Shown piece by piece: positions 23,624-30,884 of a DNA stretch of 33,991 nt. The DNA lies in assembly GCF_029054785.1 (NCBI RefSeq), contig NZ_JAIDEN010000166.1:1-33991 (forward strand), given 5' to 3'. The translations under genes were made by a program, and so were the position numbers. The notes below the pieces were generated by a model. The model did not search any database. It was given only the letters and a program-made list of their open reading frames with translations, and was not told where the DNA came from. How positions within the stretch are numbered: the stretch's first letter is position 1; the number at the start of each line of letters is the position of its first letter. Origin of the DNA: Duncaniella sp. Lineage in GTDB: Bacteria > Bacteroidota > Bacteroidia > Bacteroidales > Muribaculaceae.

Positions 23624-25087
23624 TTAATCTATCATTAAACAGTTCTGATCCAGCGGCAGCATTATCGTAAAAAGCAAGCCTCCGGAGGCCTGCTCGGCGA
23701 CTCGGATAGAGCCGTTGTGAAGCAGGACGGCATTCTTGACGATCGACAGTCCGAGGCCTGTTCCGCCCGACGCGCGCGAGCGTCCTTTGTCCACCCGGTA
23801 GAAGCGTTCAAACAGATGGTCGATATGGTCCGGACCGACTCCGCAACCGTTGTCGGAAACCGAAATGACAACCTTGTCACGATAACAGCCGAGGGTCTTC
23901 ACCTCAACCTTTGTGCCCCCGCTGTAAGCGATGGCGTTTTCAATCAGATTGTAAAAGACCGATGCCAGAAGACCTTCATTCCCAATCATCGGAAGCGGCC
24001 CACGGACATCAGAGTCAATCACCATGCCTTTGGCCTCGGCGGCAAGGGCGCAGTCAGACACGACATCTCCGATGACTGCGGCCAGGTCAACCGGTCCGCG
24101 CGAGATGACCTTCCCGCCGTCGTCCATACGGGTTATCAGTGCCACATCCGCCAACAGGCGTTTGAGTCTGACTGCATTGGCAAGACTGCGTTCGAGAAAC
24201 TCCTGCCGCTTTTCGGGCGCCATGTTCTCATGGGCCAGCAAAGTCTCGATGCAGACCTGGATTGAAGCCACAGGCGTTTTCAGTTCGTGGTTGATATTGT
24301 TTGTCAGCTGCTTCTTTATCCGCTCCTTTTCCTGCTGCTGGTGCATGGCGCAGGCATGTTCACGGTCACGGTCCGAGACGGCTTGCTGGAGACGGGCATA
24401 AAGCCTGACTATGTGGTTCGAGATCTCTCCCAGTTCGTCGTGGGGAAAAGGTTCAGTGTCGGTTATCCGCTCACCTCGCTCGGCACTCGCGGCAAAGCGG
24501 CTGAGCCTTGAGACATGCTGGGCCACACGGCGTGTTGCAATAAAGCCCAACACGCAGAACAGCACCATCACGCCCCCTGAAATCCACAGGAAGGTGAAAT
24601 CGGCTCTGAGAACATGGCTCAGGGGGAGTGAATAAGGCAAGGCCGTGCGGATGATCATCCCGTCAGGAGTACGCGTAGCCGAATAGAAATAGGTCGAACC
24701 GGTGCTTTCACTGTGACGTCGAAGCGAATATCCGGTACCGTATCTCACAGCCTCGGCGATCTCCTTTCGGTTGAGATGGCTGGAGCCGGGAAGATGGTCA
24801 AGCGAATTGTCATAGATGACTTTGCCGCCGCTGTCGATGATGCTGACACGTATGTCACCGACGGGCTGCAACTCCCCAAGGCGGATCTCCGACATAGACT
24901 TGCCGTCAGCCAGTTCGCTTGAAATATAGTTGTTGATCAGCTGGAGCTGCGAATTCAGTTCCGCTGCCTTGAATTCCTTCTCTCTGTTGTATTGAAAAAC
25001 CACAAAACAGCCCACAAGCAGCAGCGAGTAGACCAGCAGCCAGACATAAAGCCGGCGCCAGTAAGCACCTTTAGTCCACAAATCCAT
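23624..25087 (-). CDS. membrane sensor histidine kinase, PhoR/EnvZ-like layout
   Basis: In numbering from ATG 25087 (487 residues), transmembrane helix 1 lies at about 12-31, a periplasmic sensor domain of some 130 residues follows, and helix 2 is at about 163-185. A HAMP-like linker comes next. The HisKA domain carries His267 in NNINHELKTPVAS. The HATPase has N box YNLIENAIAY, G1 DNGCGVG, F box FERFYRVDKGRSR and G2 GGTGLGLSIVK, all intact. It overlaps the end of the response-regulator gene by 17 bp, so the two are translationally coupled. An in-frame ATG at 25123 would add twelve residues and lengthen the overlap to 53 bp. The PiT gene downstream hints at phosphate sensing, but no PAS domain or other specific hallmark confirms it. 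Confidence 0.92.
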   Translation of the reverse strand: MDLWTKGAYWRRLYVWLLVYSLLLVGCFVVFQYNREKEFKAAELNSQLQLINNYISSELADGKSMSEIRLGELQPVGDIRVSIIDSGGKVIYDNSLDHLPGSSHLNRKEIAEAVRYGTGYSLRRHSESTGSTYFYSATRTPDGMIIRTALPYSLPLSHVLRADFTFLWISGGVMVLFCVLGFIATRRVAQHVSRLSRFAASAERGERITDTEPFPHDELGEISNHIVRLYARLQQAVSDRDREHACAMHQQQEKERIKKQLTNNINHELKTPVASIQVCIETLLAHENMAPEKRQEFLERSLANAVRLKRLLADVALITRMDDGGKVISRGPVDLAAVIGDVVSDCALAAEAKGMVIDSDVRGPLPMIGNEGLLASVFYNLIENAIAYSGGTKVEVKTLGCYRDKVVISVSDNGCGVGPDHIDHLFERFYRVDKGRSRASGGTGLGLSIVKNAVLLHNGSIRVAEQASGGLLFTIMLPLDQNCLMID

Positions 25088-25754
25088 AGCCGTATCCTGA
25101 GCGGGTCTTGATATGGGATCCATATCGGCCTATTTTCTGACGGATGCGGGTGATATTGACATCCACAACTCTGTCAAGGACCACTACCTCCTCAGGCCAT
25201 ATCTCCCTGAGCAGCTCCTCGCGTGTGAACACACGTCCGATATTGCCAAGCATTTTCCGGAGGATCTCAAATTCCTTTTTGGGCAGGCGCACTTCCTCTC
25301 CGTCGACAAGACAGAGCTTTTTTGAAGGAATTACGGTCAGCCCCTCGAAGGAGATCTTTTCGCAATCTCCCTGATTGGCCGACGGATTGGCCCGGCGCAA
25401 CACGGTCTTCACTCTCGCCATCACATTGCGCAGCGAATAGGGCTTCACGATATAATCGTCGGCACCGAGTTCCAGCCCCTCGATCATATCGTCTTCCGCA
25501 TCCTTGGCCGTGCAGAAGATGACCGGCACCGACGCAGTCACCGGATTGGCCTTGAGGATCCTGGCAAGCTGCAATCCGGAGATCTCGCCCATCATTATGT
25601 CCAGGAGGATCAGGTCAAACCCGCTTATGTCCATGCTCAGCACCTCTTCCGCGCTATGGGCCACAGCCACTTCATAGCCCTCGGCCTCAAGATTGAATCG
25701 CAAAGCCTCGCAGAGAGTCTCTTCATCGTCGACAACCAACAGTCTTTTGCTCAT
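25071..25754 (-). CDS. OmpR/PhoB-type response regulator
   Basis: This DNA-binding regulator has 227 residues. The receiver has DDEE at 9-12, phospho-acceptor Asp52 in LLDIMMG, the conserved Thr82 and Lys104. The winged helix-turn-helix covers about 130-227 (LPKKEFEILRKMLGNIGRVFTREELLREIWPEE, VVDVNITRIRQKIGRYGSHIKTRSGYGYGFVD). It is the first gene of an RR-kinase pair, the kinase start lying inside its last codons. With the PiT gene next in line, a PhoB-like role is possible, but many OmpR-type pairs in Bacteroidetes serve other signals. Confidence 0.94.
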   Translation of the reverse strand: MSKRLLVVDDEETLCEALRFNLEAEGYEVAVAHSAEEVLSMDISGFDLILLDIMMGEISGLQLARILKANPVTASVPVIFCTAKDAEDDMIEGLELGADDYIVKPYSLRNVMARVKTVLRRANPSANQGDCEKISFEGLTVIPSKKLCLVDGEEVRLPKKEFEILRKMLGNIGRVFTREELLREIWPEEVVVLDRVVDVNITRIRQKIGRYGSHIKTRSGYGYGFVD

Positions 25755-25789
25755 AAGTTGCTCTGAGTGTGTTTAAACGTAATATCTAT

Positions 25790-25815
25790 CCGTAAATTTA
25801 CGGTGATTCCGTAAA
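25790..25815. promoter_or_regulatory. palindrome with a third half-site upstream of the response regulator
   Basis: CCGTAAATTTACGG (25790-25803) is a perfect 14-bp palindrome. Its half CCGTAAA recurs at 25809-25815, 19 bp from the first copy. The cluster ends 36 bp before the start codon of the response-regulator gene. It could be an autoregulatory binding site; no standard -7 element was found beside it. Confidence 0.45.
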
Positions 25816-25878
25816 CCGGCAATCAGACAAACAAAAATTTCACAAAAGTTTAACGATTCCGGCCTGAAATAATAACAA

Positions 25879-25907
25879 CCGAACCCGGCAAGTGTTATGG
25901 TAGCCGG
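25879..25907 (-). terminator. possible weak terminator of the glycosidase operon
   Basis: On the minus strand CCGGC (25903-25907) and GCCGG (25885-25889) pair after the GH2 stop codon. They are followed by GTTCGGTTGTTATTATTT, which is T-rich but broken. The stem is only five base pairs. Confidence 0.35.
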
Positions 25908-25908
25908 A

Positions 25909-28374
25909 TCATTTTACCGGAATCGACACAGTCGCAGATTTCAGTCCCGGCGCTGTTGCTGTAAGTGTAAGCACTCCAGGCTGAGTGCCGCTTTGTACTA
26001 TCGCCGTCAGACGCCCGTTGAACAGATGCATTTCAGGAAGATGAAATAGGTCAAGCGATGTCGCATCACCGTTGGCCGCCGCACGATACTTTCCTGCTCC
26101 TCTGACATTGAATTTCACCAACCGGCTGTCTGAAGGACAGAGATTACCCTCGCGGTCAACGACTGACACCGTGATATAGGCCAGATCATCGCCATCGGCC
26201 CGCAGGCTCTCCACAACAGGTTCCAATCTGAGCGCATAGGGCTTACCGGCAGTTCTGACAATCTTTTCAGCCGCAGGTCTGCCGTCGCTGTCATAGGCCA
26301 CGACGCGGATCTCTCCCGGCTCATAGACCGCATCCATCCACATCAGCCTGTAACGGCGCAGAAGAGCGAGCGAGTCCGACGATGCAGACGCTTCCGACGG
26401 CGTCAGACGGCGCTGACGACCCTGACTGACTCCGTTGATCCAAAGCTCGGCCTCCGGGAATGAGGTATAAACCATCACCGGAGTGGTCTGTCCTTCCCGT
26501 CCGGGCCATGTCCAGTGAGGGACGATATGCAGAGTGGTGTCACGGCTGTTCCAGTGACTGCGGTAAAGATAGTAGCGGTCCTTCGGAATCGAGGCAAGAT
26601 CTATGATGCCGAACAGTGAACTGTGGCTCGGCCATGCGTCGGTATTGTAGGGAGAGGGTTCGCCAAGATAGTCAAAACCGGTCCACACAAACTGCCCCAT
26701 TGTCCAAGGATAGTCCTCGGCAAGCGCAAAATCGACATCCGGAATATTTGCCCATGAACAATGCTCGGTATCGTAGCCTGAGGACTGATGGTCGGGATAC
26801 ATGGCTGTCCCCGAAACCCTCACCGGAAATTTATAAACTCCGCGCGAACTGACAGTCGAAGCCGTCTCTGAACCGAGGATCACTCCCTGTGGCAGATTCT
26901 CATAAGCCTCCTTGTAGCGGTGAGTGCGATAATTCAGCCCCGGAACATCAATCATGGATGCGAATCCGTTGTCAAGCACACAAGAGACCTGGTCCATGCC
27001 GCAGGTGACAGGACGCGTAGGATCTTCGCGGTGACAGATGTCCTGGAGGAATTTCGCCACACGATAGCCCTCGTCACTGCACTGGGTAGGGACTTCATTG
27101 CCGATCGACCACATAACAACCGAGGGGTGGTTGCGATACTGATGCAGCATATTGACCATATCGCGCTCGGCCCATTCGTCGAAAAAGCGGTGATAGCCGT
27201 TCTTACACTTTGCGATGTCCCATTCGTCGAAAGGTTCCACCATCATCATGAAGCCCATCTCGTCACAAAGGCTGACTAGTTCTGGCGCAGGCATATTGTG
27301 TGAGGTGCGTATCGCATCGCAGCCCATATCTTTCAGAAGTCTCAGCTGATGGCGAAGGGCGGAAGTGTTGACCGCAGCCCCAAGCGGTCCGAGATCGTGG
27401 TGATTGCAGACTCCCTGAAATTTACGGTGTCGGCCATTGAGGAAAAATCCCCGTTCGGGAATGATCTCCACCGAGCGGACACCAAAGCGGGTGTCGTAGG
27501 TGTCGACCACCCTCCCTGAACCATCGCACACCTGAGTTCTTGCAGTATAGAGCGCAGGCGACTCCGGTGACCAGAGAGCCGGAAAGGAGATCTCAAAATT
27601 CTGTTCGACGGGCAAACCGTGGTTTATGCGGCCTTCTGTTGTCCTGGATGCTACGGTTTTCCCTTCCGGTGACAGAATTTCGGTCTTCACCGTCAGATTT
27701 TCCGATCCTGAATTTTCGATCTTGGTCAGTAATCTCACTGTCGCGAAGTCTTCCCCGACATGTGGAGTCGTCACCTGCGTTCCCCAGACCGGAATATGTA
27801 TCGAATCCGTCTCGACCACCCTCACATTGCGATAAAGGCCCGCTCCGGGATACCACCGCGAGGAAAACGGCTTGTTTTCCAGACGGACCGCAAGAATGTT
27901 GTCCGAACCGTCGCGGTTGAGGTAGGGAGTGACATCAAAATGAAATGAGTTATAGCCGAAGGGCCACTCCCCCACTTCCTGACCGTTGACCCACACACGG
28001 GCCTCGCTCATGGCACCGTCAAAGACCAGAGAGACCATCCTCCCGGCTGAGGCAGCGAAAGTTGTGCGGTACCAGCCACAGCCCATATAGGGAAGTCCGC
28101 CTGAACGGCCGGTCTTCAAAGTGGCCTTTTTCTCTCCGTCCTGCGTAACGGCAACTGTCTGCAAATCGTGTTTGCGGTCAAACGGGCCGTAAATCGCCCA
28201 GTCGTGTGGCACCGTGACAGACTGCCATTGCGAATCGTCAAAAGTTGTGAGCGAAGCCCGCGGACTGTCCTCCCGGCTGAAACGCCAGCCCTGGCGCAAC
28301 AGTGTTTCACTGCGCTGCGCCATCATACAGGGAACAATCATCAGAACCGACAGAAGAGATAAGCAGATTTTCAT
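25909..28374 (-). CDS. exported GH2 beta-galactosidase-like glycosidase
   Basis: This 821-residue glycosidase has a signal peptide (about 1-19, ending CMMAQ) that may place it in the periplasm. Domains in order are the GH2 sugar-binding sandwich (about 24-190), an Ig-like domain (about 195-300), the TIM barrel (about 302-600), a DUF4982-like domain and a C-terminal Ig-like domain. The acid/base is Glu427 in SIGNEVP and the nucleophile is Glu503 in GSETAST. HDLGPLGAAV and RTSHNMPAPELVSLCDEMGF are typical of Bacteroidetes GH2 beta-galactosidases with DUF4982. Beta-galactoside hydrolysis is the best guess; other GH2 activities (mannosidase, glucuronidase) are less likely. It is the last gene of the glycosidase operon, 35 bp after the GH3 gene. 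Confidence 0.92.
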   Translation of the reverse strand: MKICLSLLSVLMIVPCMMAQRSETLLRQGWRFSREDSPRASLTTFDDSQWQSVTVPHDWAIYGPFDRKHDLQTVAVTQDGEKKATLKTGRSGGLPYMGCGWYRTTFAASAGRMVSLVFDGAMSEARVWVNGQEVGEWPFGYNSFHFDVTPYLNRDGSDNILAVRLENKPFSSRWYPGAGLYRNVRVVETDSIHIPVWGTQVTTPHVGEDFATVRLLTKIENSGSENLTVKTEILSPEGKTVASRTTEGRINHGLPVEQNFEISFPALWSPESPALYTARTQVCDGSGRVVDTYDTRFGVRSVEIIPERGFFLNGRHRKFQGVCNHHDLGPLGAAVNTSALRHQLRLLKDMGCDAIRTSHNMPAPELVSLCDEMGFMMMVEPFDEWDIAKCKNGYHRFFDEWAERDMVNMLHQYRNHPSVVMWSIGNEVPTQCSDEGYRVAKFLQDICHREDPTRPVTCGMDQVSCVLDNGFASMIDVPGLNYRTHRYKEAYENLPQGVILGSETASTVSSRGVYKFPVRVSGTAMYPDHQSSGYDTEHCSWANIPDVDFALAEDYPWTMGQFVWTGFDYLGEPSPYNTDAWPSHSSLFGIIDLASIPKDRYYLYRSHWNSRDTTLHIVPHWTWPGREGQTTPVMVYTSFPEAELWINGVSQGRQRRLTPSEASASSDSLALLRRYRLMWMDAVYEPGEIRVVAYDSDGRPAAEKIVRTAGKPYALRLEPVVESLRADGDDLAYITVSVVDREGNLCPSDSRLVKFNVRGAGKYRAAANGDATSLDLFHLPEMHLFNGRLTAIVQSGTQPGVLTLTATAPGLKSATVSIPVK

Positions 28375-28409
28375 GATGGAAGGTCAAATGTGATTATATT
28401 AAGAGTTAC

Positions 28410-30884
28410 TTATAATGTGATCTTTTCTTTTAACGGCAGATCGGCTGAAGAATTGCCGACATAAATTACAAATTCACCAGGTTCGACAACGAAAGAGTGG
28501 CTTTCCATGTCGTAGAAAGAGAAAGCCTCGCTGTCAAGTACGATTGTAATCTCTCGGCTCTCTCCTGGTTTGAGACGCACTTTCTCAAAGCCCTTGAGCT
28601 CCCGGATCGGTCTGACAACACGGCATTCGCTGTCTCCGACATAGACCTGAGCGACTTCCGATGCCTCCACCTTTCCGGTGTTGGTCAGTGTAAACGAAAC
28701 CTCAACCCGGTTGCCGCCCTGATTTTTCAGATTCAGGCCGGAAAACTCAAAAGTTGAATAGCTCAGTCCGAAACCGAAAGGATAGAGCGGGGCAATGCTG
28801 CTGCGGTCATAACCGCGATAGCCGGTAAAAATCCCTTCACGGTATTCCACATGACGGCATTCACGGGAATCCGAAGACCACACACGGGGCCTGTTGGCAT
28901 AATAGTTGCCCCACGTGGGACTTTCCTCCAGCGAACGGTCATAAGAAATCGGCAGCTTGCCGGATGGAGAGACACGGCCTGTGAGGATCTCGGCAAGAGC
29001 CGTGCCTCCCTCCTGCCCCGGATACCAGGCCATCAGCAGAGCTTTTGCACAATCGCCCCAGCGGCGCAGGTCAACAGCGCCTCCGCTGTTGAGCACAACG
29101 ACCAGATTCGGATTGACTGCGGCAATCTCTCTTATGAAGTTCTCCTCATATTCCGGCAGGGCGAAACTGCGGTCGAAGCCTTCACCCTCGATGTCGCCGT
29201 TGAATCCTGTGTTCAGAACTACGTTGTCTGCCCTCTTCAGAGCGCACTCAAGGCGGCGTCGGTCAAGGCTTTTGACCGAAAGTGTCACTTTTGCGCCTCC
29301 GCTGCTGTCAAAATAGTCAAGACGGAAACGATAAGTGCGGCCTCCTCTGACCGGATAGCACACCACACGCTCGCTGAACGAATGATTGCCCCAGTCACCG
29401 GCCACTATCGAGTCGTTGACATAAAGCCTGTAACCGTCATCACCGCCGACCCGGATTTTCAGCGTCTCATCTTTCTCAGGGACATAGACCGCAGACCATC
29501 GGACCGAAAAGCCGTCGTCAGGAAATCCGGGACAAGGTCCCGAATAAGCATAGTCGAAGTCCACCAGACTGTCCGTCCTCACGAGATCCGGACTGCCGCT
29601 GAGACTGATATTTTTGAAATAGCAGCCCGACAGTCCGCGGACCGACAATGTGGAATCGGTATGGAAGCGGCTGACAACATCCGTGTAAAGGTCTTCTTCC
29701 GAAAGACATGTCACCGAACGTGACATTTTTCTTATAGCCTTTGATAATGGAGTGACCGAAAAAGCGGACACAGACCCGCTTCCTCCGCCTGAGACAATCG
29801 TATCGGCATTTGCACCAAACACCACAGTGCGCCCTTTGAGCGGCAGGATTCCGCCTTCGTTTTTCAGCATCACTATGCCTTCGCGGGCAGTCTCCAGGGC
29901 CGTTTCTCGCGACGTGGCGCAGTCAAGCCCGATTTCAGCATCTCCGGCTTCGCGGTCAAGCAGTCCGAAAGCAATTAAAGTCTGGAGTATGTGCGCGACT
30001 TTCGCATCAATAGCAGCCATCGTCACACGGCCTGAAGCCAAGGCATCGCGCAGAAGCGAATCGGTGAAATGAACCGCCTTCGGCATTTCGAGATCCAGTC
30101 CGGCGTTGGCAGCGCTGACGGTCGAATAGACCGAAGTCCAGTCGCTCATCAACAGTCCGTCAAAGCCCCATTCATCACGCAGAATCCGTGTGTTAAGCCA
30201 GGAATGCTCTGTGGTATGCACACCGTTGAGCAGGTTATAGCTGCTCATCACAGCTCCTGTCCCCGCTTTCTGCACAGCTTTGCGGAAAGCAGGAAAATAT
30301 ATCTCCTGCAAGGTACGCTCGTCCACATCGCTGCTCACATGGTGGCGGCTCCACTCCTGATTGTTGGCCGCAAAGTGTTTGACGGTAGCGATCACGCCCC
30401 TCGACTGCACACCTTTAATATATTCGCATGCGATTTCAGATGTCAGATAGGGATCCTCTCCCATATATTCGAAGTTGCGCCCGCAAAGCGGCGAACGGTA
30501 GATATTGACTCCCGGACCAAGTAGGATGGAGACTCCACGCGCCCGTGCGTCATCACCGAGACTCTGCCCGTAGCGGTTGGCCACACCTCGGTTCCAGGTA
30601 GCGGCCGCAAGAATGCCGCAAGGGTAGAGTGTGCTGTGCGAACAGTGGTTTCTTATTCCCTGAGGACCGTCGGCAAGCAGAATGCGCGGAATGCCGAGAC
30701 GTTCGATCGGACGCAGTGAAAAAGATGTCTCTCCTGACAGATATGAAAGTTTCTCGCCGAGAGTCATCCGGCTGACCAACTGACGCGCCCGGTCCTTGTC
30801 CTCTTTACTTATAGTGACCGCTGATGCCGCCGGCATACTGACAACCGTCAGCAACAGCAGCAGGATTGCTTTTCCAAATTTCAT
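28410..30884 (-). CDS. exported GH3 glycosidase with inserted PA14 domain
   Basis: This 824-residue enzyme of the beta-glucosidase group has a signal peptide at 1-22 (ending ASA). The GH3 N-terminal barrel (about 30-300) has GRNFEYMGEDP at 135-145, KHF at 169-171 and nucleophile Asp248 in LLMSDWTS. The GH3 C-terminal domain (about 335-700) is interrupted at about 412-538 by a PA14 domain, recognisable from YVPEKDETLKIRVGGDDGYRLYVND. A fibronectin type III-like domain ends the protein. PA14 insertion is known in beta-glucosidases and often narrows specificity to short oligosaccharides. Its start codon overlaps the stop of the upstream esterase-GH3 gene (ATGA), so the two are coupled. The exact sugar cannot be read off. 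Confidence 0.93.
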   Translation of the reverse strand: MKFGKAILLLLLTVVSMPAASAVTISKEDKDRARQLVSRMTLGEKLSYLSGETSFSLRPIERLGIPRILLADGPQGIRNHCSHSTLYPCGILAAATWNRGVANRYGQSLGDDARARGVSILLGPGVNIYRSPLCGRNFEYMGEDPYLTSEIACEYIKGVQSRGVIATVKHFAANNQEWSRHHVSSDVDERTLQEIYFPAFRKAVQKAGTGAVMSSYNLLNGVHTTEHSWLNTRILRDEWGFDGLLMSDWTSVYSTVSAANAGLDLEMPKAVHFTDSLLRDALASGRVTMAAIDAKVAHILQTLIAFGLLDREAGDAEIGLDCATSRETALETAREGIVMLKNEGGILPLKGRTVVFGANADTIVSGGGSGSVSAFSVTPLSKAIRKMSRSVTCLSEEDLYTDVVSRFHTDSTLSVRGLSGCYFKNISLSGSPDLVRTDSLVDFDYAYSGPCPGFPDDGFSVRWSAVYVPEKDETLKIRVGGDDGYRLYVNDSIVAGDWGNHSFSERVVCYPVRGGRTYRFRLDYFDSSGGAKVTLSVKSLDRRRLECALKRADNVVLNTGFNGDIEGEGFDRSFALPEYEENFIREIAAVNPNLVVVLNSGGAVDLRRWGDCAKALLMAWYPGQEGGTALAEILTGRVSPSGKLPISYDRSLEESPTWGNYYANRPRVWSSDSRECRHVEYREGIFTGYRGYDRSSIAPLYPFGFGLSYSTFEFSGLNLKNQGGNRVEVSFTLTNTGKVEASEVAQVYVGDSECRVVRPIRELKGFEKVRLKPGESREITIVLDSEAFSFYDMESHSFVVEPGEFVIYVGNSSADLPLKEKITL

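Noticed and set aside
28851..29723. 290-codon plus-strand reading frame inside the GH3-PA14 gene
   Set aside because: It lies antisense to conserved GH3 and PA14 motifs with no domain of its own.
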